Source: Acidobacterium sp. (lineage in GTDB: Bacteria > Acidobacteriota > Vicinamibacteria > Vicinamibacterales > UBA2999). From it: 64,000 nt of DNA. A program made the translations under genes and the position numbers. The notes below the pieces were generated by a model. The model did no database searches, was not told where the DNA came from, and saw only the letters and a list, made by a program, of their open reading frames with translations. How positions within the stretch are numbered: position 1 is the stretch's first letter; each line of letters begins with the position of its first letter. This document shows, in pieces, positions 25,851-34,792 of this stretch. The DNA is taken from the NCBI GenBank assembly GCA_002737365.1, contig NSIL01000007.1, forward strand, positions 1 to 64,000, in the 5' to 3' direction.

Positions 25851-25879
25851 TTGATTTTACCCCCTGTCTCGGCTATACT
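25851..25879 (+). promoter_or_regulatory. Near-consensus sigma-70 promoter of carD
   Basis: TTGATT (25851-25856), a 17-base spacer, and TATACT (25874-25879) precede the carD GTG by 60 bases, giving a leader of about 54 bases. This is the clearest -35/-10 pair in the window. Confidence 0.75.
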
Positions 25880-25939
25880 GCGAAGAACTGATAGCGCACT
25901 CATTCCTGCCAGTTATCACCATCTCGAAACGAGGGGCAC

Positions 25940-26548
25940 GTGGGATTTAAGATCGGTGACAAGGTCATTTACCCGAATCATGGGCTCGGGGTCGTCGAGA
26001 AGGTCGAAGAGAAGACCATTCTCGGAACCACGTGTGGATTTTTTCACCTTCGGATTCTTTCGAACGAAACGACCGTCCTGGTTCCAGTAGCCAACGTCGA
26101 TAACGTTGGCCTGCGCCGAGCTATTACGGACGAGGAAGTTGAACGACTGTTCCAACTGCTGGGCGACGGCAAAATCGACAACCACCAGAACTGGAAAGGC
26201 CGTTTCAAGGACAACTCCGACAAGATGCGCACCGGCTCCATTTATGACATGGCCGATGTGCTGAAGAGCCTGACGTTCCTGGCCAAGTCGAAGAGCCTGT
26301 CGTTCCGCGAAAAACGCATGCTCGACCGCGCCAAGGCCCTGATTGTCTCGGAGATTTCCGAGGTCATGCGGACCACCGCGGCCGACATCGACGAGCGGGT
26401 CAACACCGCCCTCGAGAAGTGTTTCGTCCAGAAGGCCCGGACGGCTCAGCGGGCTGCCACCCGTGCGATCAAGGCGGCTCCGGCGAAAGCCGTGGCACGC
26501 GTGACGCCCGTGGCGGCTCCGGCTCGCCGCCAGGCTCGCGCCTCCTAA
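25940..26548 (+). CDS. carD: CarD family transcriptional regulator
   Basis: A 202-residue CarD/CdnL protein. Residues 1-60 form the RNA polymerase-interacting domain (FKIGDKVIYPNHGLGVVEKVEE, then HLRILSNETTVLVPVANVDNVGLR). The helical C-terminal domain contains WKGRFKDN, the promoter-contact region, and LSFREKRMLDRAKALI. An extra Ala/Arg/Lys-rich tail of about 45 residues is added. CarD binds the polymerase beta subunit and stabilises open complexes, especially at ribosomal promoters. GTG 25940 has GAGGGG upstream and the gene has its own strong promoter. Confidence 0.96.
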   Translation: MGFKIGDKVIYPNHGLGVVEKVEEKTILGTTCGFFHLRILSNETTVLVPVANVDNVGLRRAITDEEVERLFQLLGDGKIDNHQNWKGRFKDNSDKMRTGSIYDMADVLKSLTFLAKSKSLSFREKRMLDRAKALIVSEISEVMRTTAADIDERVNTALEKCFVQKARTAQRAATRAIKAAPAKAVARVTPVAAPARRQARAS

Positions 26549-26593
26549 CTCTGAAGGCCGCCGGGTTCATTTTTCCTTGAGCCGAGGGAAGAA

Positions 26594-27319
26594 ATGAGCC
26601 CGGCGTCTGTGATCGCGGCCGTCAGGTCGGTCCTGACCTACGTGGTCGTCTCTCTTTACGTCCTCATTGCCGGCCCGATCGGCCTCGGCATCGCGATTCC
26701 GTTCAAACTCAAAGGCGTGCTCTACGAGCTGGGTCACATTGGCGTCGGCCTGGCCTTGGGCATGGCCGGCATTCGCTATCGGGTGACCGGTGCGGAGAAA
26801 GTGCCGGCCGGTCGCGCCGTCGTGTTTTGCTCGAACCACGAGAGCAACGTCGATCCGCCGGTACTGTTCCAGGCGCTGCATCGCCGGCTGCATGTGCTGT
26901 TCAAAGCCGAGCTCAAGAAGCTGCCGATCCTGGGCAAGGTCATGTTGGCCGGCGGCTTCGTCGCGGTGGAACGCGAACGGAAAGAGGCCTCGATGGCGTC
27001 GATCGAACGAGCCGCCGGCTCCATTCGCGCGGGCAACTCGTTCTTGATTTTCCCCGAAGGCACCCGCAGCCGCACGTCGGAGCTGCTGCCCTTCAAGAAG
27101 GGTGGCTTCATCATGGCCATCAAGGCGCAGGCGCCGATCGTGCCGGTGGCGATTTCGGGCGGCCGCGATGCCATGCGGAAGGGCAGCTGGTTCGTGCGGC
27201 CCGTGATGTGCCGCATTCGCATTGGCGAGCCGGTCGAGACGAAGGGCCTGAATGTCGACGATCGCGACGAGCTGATCGAGACGGTCCGCGCGCGAATTGA
27301 GGCCCTGGTGCGCACGTAA
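26594..27319 (+). CDS. plsC: 1-acyl-sn-glycerol-3-phosphate acyltransferase
   Basis: A 241-residue membrane-associated acyltransferase that makes phosphatidic acid from lysophosphatidic acid. An N-terminal membrane helix is followed by the catalytic motif CSNHESNVDPP (HxxxxD), the FKAELKKLPILG motif, FPEGTRSRT, and the VPVAISG block. Start ATG 26594 has AGGGA upstream. It is 45 bases after carD and could be read from the carD promoter. One other lysophospholipid or glycolipid acyltransferase function is possible, but the motif set is standard. Confidence 0.93.
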   Translation: MSPASVIAAVRSVLTYVVVSLYVLIAGPIGLGIAIPFKLKGVLYELGHIGVGLALGMAGIRYRVTGAEKVPAGRAVVFCSNHESNVDPPVLFQALHRRLHVLFKAELKKLPILGKVMLAGGFVAVERERKEASMASIERAAGSIRAGNSFLIFPEGTRSRTSELLPFKKGGFIMAIKAQAPIVPVAISGGRDAMRKGSWFVRPVMCRIRIGEPVETKGLNVDDRDELIETVRARIEALVRT

Positions 27320-27362
27320 TGCGGCCGCCCGGGTCCTGCATTCCGAGACGGGGAAAGCGCGG

Positions 27363-27368
27363 TAAAGT
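27363..27368 (+). promoter_or_regulatory. -10 element of the VWFA-related gene
   Basis: TAAAGT ends six bases before the ATG at 27375, predicting a leaderless mRNA. Confidence 0.45.
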
Positions 27369-27374
27369 GGCGAG

Positions 27375-29450
27375 ATGCGGATCCGGCTGACCGCCATCGG
27401 CGTCGCCGCTGCCACCATGGCGTTGGCGGCCCAGCCGCCAGAGGCACAACTACCTCGCTTTCGCGCCGGTGCCAACCTGGTGCGGGTCGACACATACGTA
27501 TCGGTGAAGGGCGTGGCGCTCACCGACCTGAAGCCGGAAGAGGTGGAGGTCTTCGAGGATGACCGGCCACAGACGCTCGAAAGTCTCGAGTTGATGACCG
27601 CGCGCGGATCCGGATCTCAGGCGGCACGCAGCGAACCGACCACCCTGGCCGAGATGCGAGATGCGGCCGCCGATGCGGCCCGCTTGTTCACGGTGTTCTT
27701 TGATCGCTTCCACGTCTCGGTGGCCGGCTCCTACCGCGCCAACAAGCCGATCGTCGAGGCACTCGACAAAATTATTGGCGCCGACGACATGGTCGGCGTG
27801 ATGACGCCCGAGATGTCGCCGACGGCGATCACCTACAGCCGTCGCACCTCGAGCATCGAGCGGATGATCACCGACAACTGGGCATGGGGCATCAAGGATC
27901 AAGTGGCCCAGCGGTCGCCGCGTGAGAGTGGCTTTGAGCAGTGCTATCCGCCGACGCTGCATCCGGGCATTGCCGCCAAGATGATTGCGAGGCTGCGCGA
28001 GCAGCAGACGCTCGCGGCCCTCGCTGGCCTGGTGACGCGACTAGGCGAGCTGCGACCCGAGCGCAAGTTCGTGATGCTGTTCACCGAAGGGTGGGCGCTC
28101 TATCAACGTGACGAGCAGCTGGGCGGTCCACTCGACGGCCAGGCGCCGCGCCAGGATCCGCTCGGCAGCGAGCCGTCCACCGGTGGCATCCGCCGGCCAG
28201 GCGCTTCCGACCCGCAGCGTGGCATCGCGCAGGGGATGGAGTCCTGCGAGCGTGAGCGGGTGATGCTGGCGTTTATCGATCACGAGGTCGAGTTCCGCCA
28301 GTTGCTGCAGCGTGCCAACCGCGCCAATGTCAGCTTCTACCCGATTGATGCGCGCGGGCTGATCGTGTTCGATCAACCGACACGGTTCGACTTGCCGATG
28401 GGGGTCGATAACGCCTGGCTGCGCGATCGCCATGACGACCTGAAGATGATGGCTGACCAGACCGATGGCGTGGCCGTGCTGAACCACACCAACGACCTCG
28501 GCGGCGCCATGCAGAAGATGTTCGCTGACGTCGGTTCGTACTACCTGGCCAGCTACTATTCGTCGAACCCCAAGCTCGATGGCCGTTTCCGTCGCATCCG
28601 CGTCGAGGTCAAGCGCGAGCACGCCGAGGTGCGCGCTCGTCCCGGCTACCTGGCGCCGACCGAATCTGAAGCGCGCGCGGCCGGCATGGCGCCCGAGCGT
28701 CCAGCGGGCAGTCGCCCGGCACCGTCGCCGTCGGTCACTCGCGCCCTCGACGCCATTGCCCCCAGCCGTGGCAATTTGCCCGTTCGCATTCAGGCAGCCG
28801 GTGGTCGCGGACTGATTCGCGCCGTCGTCGAGCTCGATGCCGCGACTGCAAAGCAGCCGGAGTGGCTGTCGGGCGGCACCTTGCGGTTGACCGTGGAGCC
28901 CGAACGCGCGAGCGCATCGGCGAAGTCGGCGCCGGCGCAAACCGTCACCCTGGCGCTCGAACCCGGCCAGCGCAGCATCACGGCGAGCGGCACCAACGCG
29001 CCGGTGGCTCCTGGCCGCTACCTGGTTCGTGCCGAGATCACGCCACGGGCCGGACGCATCCCGCTGCAGGTGAGTACGTTTGTGACGGTGCCTGCCGACA
29101 CGGCGGTCATCGGCTCGGCCGCGCTCGCACTGCGTCGTGGTCCAAGCACCGGGTTGGCCTATATCGCGACCGCTGACCCACGTTTCCGCCGCACCGAGCG
29201 CCTGCGCATTGAGGTGCCGCTGGCCGCGCCCGCGACCGAAGCGACCGGCCGCATGCTGACGCGGGAGGGGCAACCCATGCCATTGATCGTGACCTACTCG
29301 AGCCGCGTCGATGAAGCCACGCAGCTCAGGCTGGGTGTGGCCGACGTCACTTTGTCGGCGCTTGCGGCCGGTGAGTACGTCCTGGAGTTCACCATCAAGA
29401 CGGGCAGCCAGACCGAAGTCATCACCTACGGCTTCCGGCTGATTCCGTAG
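27375..29450 (+). CDS. VWFA-related domain protein (acidobacterial type), exported
   Basis: A 691-residue secreted protein with a short signal peptide (AAATMALAAQPPEAQ). The N-terminal beta domain (LVRVDTYVSVKGVALTDLKPEEVEVFEDD) and the following VWA-like domain (VFFDRFHVS, GADDMVGVM, RKFVMLFTEGW, YPIDARGL) match the VWFA-related domain typical of Acidobacteriota. The first metal-binding motif is degenerate (FFDRFHVS). After LASYYSSNPKLDGRFRRIRV the C-terminal third is Ig-like and Pro/Ala rich. The function is unknown; such proteins are abundant in this phylum and support the taxonomic call. Confidence 0.9.
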   Translation: MRIRLTAIGVAAATMALAAQPPEAQLPRFRAGANLVRVDTYVSVKGVALTDLKPEEVEVFEDDRPQTLESLELMTARGSGSQAARSEPTTLAEMRDAAADAARLFTVFFDRFHVSVAGSYRANKPIVEALDKIIGADDMVGVMTPEMSPTAITYSRRTSSIERMITDNWAWGIKDQVAQRSPRESGFEQCYPPTLHPGIAAKMIARLREQQTLAALAGLVTRLGELRPERKFVMLFTEGWALYQRDEQLGGPLDGQAPRQDPLGSEPSTGGIRRPGASDPQRGIAQGMESCERERVMLAFIDHEVEFRQLLQRANRANVSFYPIDARGLIVFDQPTRFDLPMGVDNAWLRDRHDDLKMMADQTDGVAVLNHTNDLGGAMQKMFADVGSYYLASYYSSNPKLDGRFRRIRVEVKREHAEVRARPGYLAPTESEARAAGMAPERPAGSRPAPSPSVTRALDAIAPSRGNLPVRIQAAGGRGLIRAVVELDAATAKQPEWLSGGTLRLTVEPERASASAKSAPAQTVTLALEPGQRSITASGTNAPVAPGRYLVRAEITPRAGRIPLQVSTFVTVPADTAVIGSAALALRRGPSTGLAYIATADPRFRRTERLRIEVPLAAPATEATGRMLTREGQPMPLIVTYSSRVDEATQLRLGVADVTLSALAAGEYVLEFTIKTGSQTEVITYGFRLIP

Positions 29451-30563
29451 CTACGATCCGCCGGTCGTGAAGGTTAGCGTGAATGGCGCGAGTGCGCCGC
29501 CGTCGGTGCCTTTGATGCCTTCCAGAAACTCAATCTTCACCAGCCGGAACGGTTCGAACGGCTCGGTCATTCTGATCTCGAGGGCGCGGTTCTCTTTGGT
29601 GTAGTTGGCCGCGAAGGCCAGGGGCTCTGTCGACGTGGCCTTGGCGTACGTGATGCGGACGCGTTGCTTGAGTGAGGCAGGATCGAGATCGCGCGACAGC
29701 TGCAGCCGCACGCGCTCCACCAGCCGGACGTCGGTCTCGCCTTCGGTCGGCGCGCTGAACAACACGTCGACCGGCAGGGCAGGCGGGGCAGCGATTGCCA
29801 CGTCGGTGGCCGCCTCGGCCGGCGCGGTCGCCAACGCGATCGACGTTCCCTCCAGCCAGGTCAGTCCCTTCGCGGTGCGCACGGTGCCCTGCACCTTGAC
29901 CCAGCGGCCGGCGTCAAGGCGCTTGGTGGGATCGAAGTTGAAGGTCTTGCCCTTCGGCTGCACGTTCATCACCCACAGCGCCGTGTCGGACGAGCGCAAC
30001 ACGAATTGAAACTTGGCCGGCACCGGCGCTTCAGGAAGGTCGCCGAAGAGGTTGCGGCCACGGAACTGGCCGAGAATGGTCAGGCGCTGGCCTTCGAAGC
30101 GCGCCGGCTCGAGCGCGACAGTGCGCAGGGGCGGCGCCGCCGCATCGGCCGGCGGTGGCGGGGGCAACGTGCCGGACAGCATCAGCACCAGCTCCTCGCC
30201 GGGCCGCGGCCAGCGCTCGGGATACTTCGTGCGAACGCGATCGACCAGGTTGAACGGGATTAGCCGAGGATCCTCTGGCGACATGCGGCCGATGTCGAGG
30301 AACTGGCCGCGGGCCTCAAGCTTGCCGTCGCGCGGCAGCTCGCGGGCGACCAGGCTGATGGTGGCTTCGTCACTCGCCAGCAGGGCCGTCTCGACCCGGT
30401 CACCCTTCACGGCGCCAATCACCGACACGGTTTGCTGATGAAAAAAGCCGGGATAGCTTCGCAAGGCCGCGATCGTCGTCGCCCGTCGCGCCGCCGGCTG
30501 GGCACCGGCGTGCGCGACCATCAGGTTACAGGCAATAACAAGCGCGAGAACAGGCCGTCGCAT
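29451..30563 (-). CDS. Exported protein with C-terminal Ig-like (SbsA/Big_5) domain
   Basis: A 370-residue protein with a signal peptide (PVLALVIACNLMVAHAGAQ). The first part contains two OB-like segments (TVSVIGAVKGDRVETALL and LTILGQFRGRNLFGDL) ending at WLEGTSIAL. The last 110 residues have the Big_5/SbsA-type Ig fold (VLFSAPTEGETDVRLVERVRLQLSRDLDPASL). ATG 30563 follows TAGCAT by nine bases. It converges on the VWFA gene with the stop codons adjoining. Function unknown; possibly envelope-associated. Confidence 0.75.
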   Translation of the reverse strand: MRRPVLALVIACNLMVAHAGAQPAARRATTIAALRSYPGFFHQQTVSVIGAVKGDRVETALLASDEATISLVARELPRDGKLEARGQFLDIGRMSPEDPRLIPFNLVDRVRTKYPERWPRPGEELVLMLSGTLPPPPPADAAAPPLRTVALEPARFEGQRLTILGQFRGRNLFGDLPEAPVPAKFQFVLRSSDTALWVMNVQPKGKTFNFDPTKRLDAGRWVKVQGTVRTAKGLTWLEGTSIALATAPAEAATDVAIAAPPALPVDVLFSAPTEGETDVRLVERVRLQLSRDLDPASLKQRVRITYAKATSTEPLAFAANYTKENRALEIRMTEPFEPFRLVKIEFLEGIKGTDGGALAPFTLTFTTGGS

Positions 30564-30595
30564 GGTCAGTCCATGCTAGCTCACTCCGTGCTGGC

Positions 30596-32533
30596 TCACA
30601 CCTTGCGCTGCGCGAACCTCGCCAGGACGACGGCCAGCACCAGGAACAGCAACCCGCCGGCCACCTGGCCAGACGCCTCTTCGCCCCTGAGCGCCGGAAT
30701 CATTTCGCCCACCACCTGGAATGGCCGCAGCCAGTCGGCGCCCACGAGAATGGCGTAGAGAATGCCCGCGAGCGAGCCACCGGCGATCAGGCCTGAGCTG
30801 AACAGCGTACCCGCACTCAGATCTGAATCGCTCTTCTCGCCGGTCTTGCGTTCCACCCACCACCGCACGACGCCGCCCGCAAAGATCGGCGCGGTGGTCG
30901 CAATCGGCAGGTAGGCGCCGACCGCAAACGACAGCGAGTGAATGCCACACAGCTCAAGCGTCACGGCAACAAACACGCCGACCAGCACCAGGCCCCACGG
31001 CAGGTTCTGCGACAACAGGCCCTTGATCAGCGTGGCCATCAGGGTGGCCTGCGGTGCCGGTACAGCAGCCGAGCCGATGCCGAACACCTGGTGCATGTAG
31101 AGCACGGTCATGCCAATGATGAAGGCCGACGTGACCACGCCAATCGCCAGACCCATCTGCTGATACTTGGGCGTGGCGCCGACGAGATAGCCGGTCTTGA
31201 GGTCCTGCGAGGTGTTGCCGGCATTGGCTGCCGCGATGCAGACGATCGCACCAACCGAGAGGGCAATCGGCCCGTAGGCATCGCCGGTCCAGCCGAGTGC
31301 CACGAAGATGATGCAGGTGATGATCAAGGTGGCGATCGTCATCCCGGAAATCGGATTGGACGATGACCCGATCAGCCCCGTGATGCGCGATGACACGGTG
31401 GCAAAGAAGAAGCCGAACAGGATGGTCAGGAGGGCGGCAAGGATGTTGCCCTGCGTCGGCAGGCCCGGCATGACGGCCAGGAACACGGCCAGCAACAGCG
31501 AGCCCACCACCACGGTCATCATCGGCAGGTCGCGATCAGTGCGCGCCACCGAGCCCTCCGCACCGCCGCCCATGCTGCGGAACCCTTCGCGCGCTGACGC
31601 GACGATGGTCGGCAGCGTGCGACTGAGCGTGATCAAGCCGGCGGCCAGCACCGCGCCGGCACCGATGTAGCGAATGTAGCCGCTCCAAATCTGGATCGGC
31701 GACATCTGCGAGATCAGCAACAACTGCCCCGTGGCATCGGTGGCCGTTGCCGGCGGCACGTGGTTGGTGATCGCGGCGCCGAAGATGGAGACCAGCGGCA
31801 GCAGCACCAGCCACGACAGCACGCCGCCGGCGAACATGGTGCCGGCAATGCGCGGGCCGATCACGTAGCCCACACCCATGTACTCGGGCGAGATGTCGAC
31901 GCTCAGCGTGGCGTTTGGGAACTGGCTGGTGCGCGCCAGCGAATGGCCAATCTCCTGCCTGAAGAGGTTGAAGGTCCACGACAGCGATTTCCAGAGCGCG
32001 CCAATGCCGAGGCCGCTGAACACCAGCGTGGCTAACTGACCGCCACGCTCGCCCGCGACCAGCACTTCCGCGCAGGCCGTGCCCTCGGGGTAGGGCAGCA
32101 CGCCGTGTTCCTTGACGATCAGCGCGCGCCGCAGCGGCACCATCATCAGCACGCCCAGAATGCCGCCGGCAAACGCCAGCATGGTGATTTGCGTATAGCT
32201 GAAGTACTTGGGACCGTCCGGCAGCAGGAAGATCAGCGCGGGAATGGTGAACACCACGCCGCCCGCCACTGATTCACCGGCCGAGCCGATGGTCTGGACG
32301 ATGTTGTTTTCGAGAATCGTCGAGCCGCCCAGTCTCTTGAGCACCGAAATGGCGAGCACGGCGATGGGGATCGAGGCGCTGACCGTCAGGCCGGCACGCA
32401 AGCCCAGGTAGACGGTTGAGGCGCCGAACAACAAGCCGAACAGCACGCCCAGCACGATCGCTTTGGCGGTGAATTCGGCCGGGGACTGCGATGCCGGGAT
32501 GTAGGGCTGAAAACTTTTCGAGGGGTCGGCCAT
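30596..32533 (-). CDS. OPT family oligopeptide transporter
   Basis: A 645-residue inner-membrane protein with about 15-16 hydrophobic helices. OPT-family features include the N-terminal TVYLGLRAGLTVSASIPIAVL, LPYPEGTACAEVL, and the loop GSSSNPISGMT. Bacterial members are proposed to import oligopeptides or metal chelates. Start ATG 32533 follows TATCAT (32546-32541) by seven bases. It is divergent from rex, so transcription of the two could be linked through the shared 54-base gap. Confidence 0.94.
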   Translation of the reverse strand: MADPSKSFQPYIPASQSPAEFTAKAIVLGVLFGLLFGASTVYLGLRAGLTVSASIPIAVLAISVLKRLGGSTILENNIVQTIGSAGESVAGGVVFTIPALIFLLPDGPKYFSYTQITMLAFAGGILGVLMMVPLRRALIVKEHGVLPYPEGTACAEVLVAGERGGQLATLVFSGLGIGALWKSLSWTFNLFRQEIGHSLARTSQFPNATLSVDISPEYMGVGYVIGPRIAGTMFAGGVLSWLVLLPLVSIFGAAITNHVPPATATDATGQLLLISQMSPIQIWSGYIRYIGAGAVLAAGLITLSRTLPTIVASAREGFRSMGGGAEGSVARTDRDLPMMTVVVGSLLLAVFLAVMPGLPTQGNILAALLTILFGFFFATVSSRITGLIGSSSNPISGMTIATLIITCIIFVALGWTGDAYGPIALSVGAIVCIAAANAGNTSQDLKTGYLVGATPKYQQMGLAIGVVTSAFIIGMTVLYMHQVFGIGSAAVPAPQATLMATLIKGLLSQNLPWGLVLVGVFVAVTLELCGIHSLSFAVGAYLPIATTAPIFAGGVVRWWVERKTGEKSDSDLSAGTLFSSGLIAGGSLAGILYAILVGADWLRPFQVVGEMIPALRGEEASGQVAGGLLFLVLAVVLARFAQRKV

Positions 32534-32587
32534 GGGCCGGATGATACTCGCTTCGACTCGTGGATTGCGGTATTCTGCACCCTGCTT

Positions 32588-33256
32588 GTGAATTCTCCGA
32601 ACAAGCGGAGGCTGGCCGCCGAGCCCGTGTCCGAGTTGACTACCAATCGGCTGTCGGTCTACCTCCGCTGCCTCAGCCAGCTCGAGTCAGATGGGGTCGA
32701 GACGATTTCGTCTCAGGCGCTGGCCGAGCAGTTCCACTTGAACGCCGCCCAGATTCGCAAGGACCTCGCCTACTTCGGTGAATTCGGCGTGCGAGGCGTC
32801 GGCTATTACGTCAAGGATCTCAAGCGCAACCTGCGCCAGATTCTTGGCCTCGACCGCAAACTGCGGGTCGCCGTGATGGGCGCCGGCAACCTTGGCCTGG
32901 CGCTGGCCGATTACCCCGGTTTCAGGCGCGAGGGCTTCGAGATTGTGACGATGTTCGACGTGGCCGATGCCAAGATCGGCGACCAGTCGCGCAGTGGCGT
33001 GCCGATCCACGATCTCAAGGACCTGAAGAAAGTCGTCCGCAAGGAACACATCGATATCGCGGTGATCGCCGTGCCCGCCGAATCGGCGCAACAGGTCCTC
33101 GACCAGGTCGTGGCTGCCGGCATCAAGGCGGTGCTCAACTTCTCGCCGGGCTCGCTCAAGGTACCGGCCGATGTCAAGATCAAGGGCGTGGACCTGACCG
33201 TCTCGCTCGAAAGCCTGTCGTTCTACCTGGCGCAGGACAGCGATGCCCAGAAATAG
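32588..33256 (+). CDS. rex: Redox-sensing transcriptional repressor Rex
   Basis: A 222-residue Rex protein that senses NADH/NAD+. The N-terminal winged helix contains NRLSVYLRCLSQLESDG, LAEQFHLNAAQIRKDLAYFGEFG with the conserved recognition helix and RGVGYYV. The Rossmann domain has VAVMGAGNLGLALADY and IAVIAVPAESAQQV, and the C-terminal helix VDLTVSLESLSFYL domain-swaps in the dimer. Start GTG 32588 follows TATTCT by 11 bases. It overlaps moaC by 14 bases. Its targets are likely respiratory and fermentative genes elsewhere. Confidence 0.97.
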   Translation: MNSPNKRRLAAEPVSELTTNRLSVYLRCLSQLESDGVETISSQALAEQFHLNAAQIRKDLAYFGEFGVRGVGYYVKDLKRNLRQILGLDRKLRVAVMGAGNLGLALADYPGFRREGFEIVTMFDVADAKIGDQSRSGVPIHDLKDLKKVVRKEHIDIAVIAVPAESAQQVLDQVVAAGIKAVLNFSPGSLKVPADVKIKGVDLTVSLESLSFYLAQDSDAQK

Positions 33257-33725
33257 ATTGAGCCACGTCGATGCGAAGGGCCGCATCCGGATGGTCGACG
33301 TCGGCGCCAAGCCGGTCACCGATCGCGAAGCGGTGGCGCGCGGCACGATGGCCATGTCGGCGGCCGCCCGGAAGCAGATCCGCGCCGGCGCCGTGAAGAA
33401 GGGTGACCCGCTGCAGGCGGCGCGCCTGGCCGGCATCATGGCGGCGAAGAAAACCAGCGAGCTGATTCCGCTGTGCCATCCCCTGGTCTTGACGCACGTG
33501 TCGGTGGAGCTGACCGCGACCCGCACCGGTTACGCCATCGAAGCCCGGGTGCGCACGTCTGGCCAGACCGGCGTCGAAATGGAAGCCCTGACGGCCGTGG
33601 CGGTCGCCGCACTGACCCTGTATGACATGGTCAAGGCGGTCGACAAGACCATGACCATCAGCGACATCGAATTAGTGGAGAAGAAGGGCGGCCGGTCCGG
33701 TCACTACGTTCGGGGACCACGATAG
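33243..33725 (+). CDS. moaC: Cyclic pyranopterin monophosphate synthase
   Basis: A 160-residue MoaC, which with MoaA converts GTP-derived 3',8-cyclo-H2GTP to cyclic pyranopterin monophosphate in molybdenum cofactor synthesis. Conserved blocks are RMVDVGAKPVTDREAVARG, AGIMAAKKTSELIPLCHPL, TSGQTGVEMEALTAV and YDMVKAVDK. The length is normal. It overlaps rex, and the rest of the pathway is not in the window. The product supports the molybdopterin enzyme at 10.8-12.8 kb. Confidence 0.97.
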   Translation: MPRNRLSHVDAKGRIRMVDVGAKPVTDREAVARGTMAMSAAARKQIRAGAVKKGDPLQAARLAGIMAAKKTSELIPLCHPLVLTHVSVELTATRTGYAIEARVRTSGQTGVEMEALTAVAVAALTLYDMVKAVDKTMTISDIELVEKKGGRSGHYVRGPR

Positions 33726-33766
33726 GGCGCACGGCGTTCAGTTAGACCTGCCACCTGACAACGCCG

Positions 33767-34750
33767 ATGAAAATTCTCATCTCGCTCGAGCACCGGGTGG
33801 CGCAGTGGCAGATTCCTGCCGACGGCGTCGCCACCCTGCGGGCGCGGTTCCCTCACATCAAATTCATCCATGCGACCTCAGACGAGGAACGCGCGCGTGG
33901 GCTGGCCGATTGCGACGTGGCATACACCTGGATCCTGAAGGCCGACGAATTCGCGACGGCCCCGACGCTGCGCTGGCTTCACACCTCCGCGGTCGCCGTC
34001 GAAACGCTGTGCCTGCCTGAATTGTTTGCCCGAGGCGTCGTCGTCAGCAACACCAGGGGGGTGCAGGCCGTGCCGATTGCCGAGCACACGCTGGCCGTGG
34101 TCCTGGCCCTGTCGAAACAATTGCCGATGGTGCTCGACCATCAGCGGCATGCGCACTGGGCCCAGAACCTGTTCATGGGTGAGCGGCTGCCGTGGTTATT
34201 GCGCGGCCGGACCCTTGGTCTCATTGGCGTCGGCACCATTGGGTCGGAGATCGCCTCTCGCGCCCGCGCCTTTGGCATGCGTGTGGTCGCGTTGCGACGT
34301 CGGAACAACCAGGCGACGGTGGCCGCCGTGGACCAGGCGTACGGGCCTGGCCAACTCGATCAGTTCCTGAAGCAGACCCACGTGCTGGTGATCGCCGCGC
34401 CGCTGACGCCGCAGACGCTGGGACTGATCGGGGCAGCGCAAATTGCCACCTTGCCGAAGGGGGCGGTGATCGTCAACGTCGGCCGCGCGAAGATTCTCGA
34501 CACCGATGCGCTGATCGCCGCCTTGCATGCCGGACATCTCGGCGGCGCCTCGCTCGACGTCTATCCGCAGGAGCCGCTGCCGCCCGGGCATCCGCTGTGG
34601 ACCTGCCCGAACGTGATTCTCACGCCCCACACCTCTGGCTTTCGGCAGGGTCACTGGGAAGAAGTCGTGGCTCTGTTCGCGGAGAATCTCGAGCGGTTCG
34701 AGAGGGGCGAGGCGTTGCGGTTTCGGGTGGAGCCGGACCTCGGGTACTAA
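33767..34750 (+). CDS. D-2-hydroxyacid dehydrogenase
   Basis: A 327-residue NAD-dependent dehydrogenase. The Rossmann motif is GLIGVGTIGSEIASRA; catalytic positions are Arg in NVGRAKILD, Glu in YPQEPLPPGHPLW, and His in TPHTSGF. The last resembles GhrA/SerA-type members. It reduces 2-keto acids such as glyoxylate or hydroxypyruvate, though substrate choice is not readable. It follows moaC after 41 bases. Confidence 0.92.
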   Translation: MKILISLEHRVAQWQIPADGVATLRARFPHIKFIHATSDEERARGLADCDVAYTWILKADEFATAPTLRWLHTSAVAVETLCLPELFARGVVVSNTRGVQAVPIAEHTLAVVLALSKQLPMVLDHQRHAHWAQNLFMGERLPWLLRGRTLGLIGVGTIGSEIASRARAFGMRVVALRRRNNQATVAAVDQAYGPGQLDQFLKQTHVLVIAAPLTPQTLGLIGAAQIATLPKGAVIVNVGRAKILDTDALIAALHAGHLGGASLDVYPQEPLPPGHPLWTCPNVILTPHTSGFRQGHWEEVVALFAENLERFERGEALRFRVEPDLGY

Positions 34751-34792
34751 GGGGTCAGACCCTTCGCGGCCAATTACTCGGGGTCAGACCCC
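34751..34792. repeat. Two copies of GGGGTCAGACCC
   Basis: GGGGTCAGACCC (34751-34762) and GGGGTCAGACCCC (34780-34792) are direct repeats of a near-palindrome, separated by 17 bases. The second overlaps the 3' end of the CDF pseudogene. A related pair is at 43476-43519. Confidence 0.7.

Noticed and set aside
32585-32605. Rex operator at the rex start codon (CTTGT...ACAAG)
   Set aside because: The left half TTGTGAA matches, but the right half is GAACAA and the spacing is one base too long, so autoregulation at this site is not supported.
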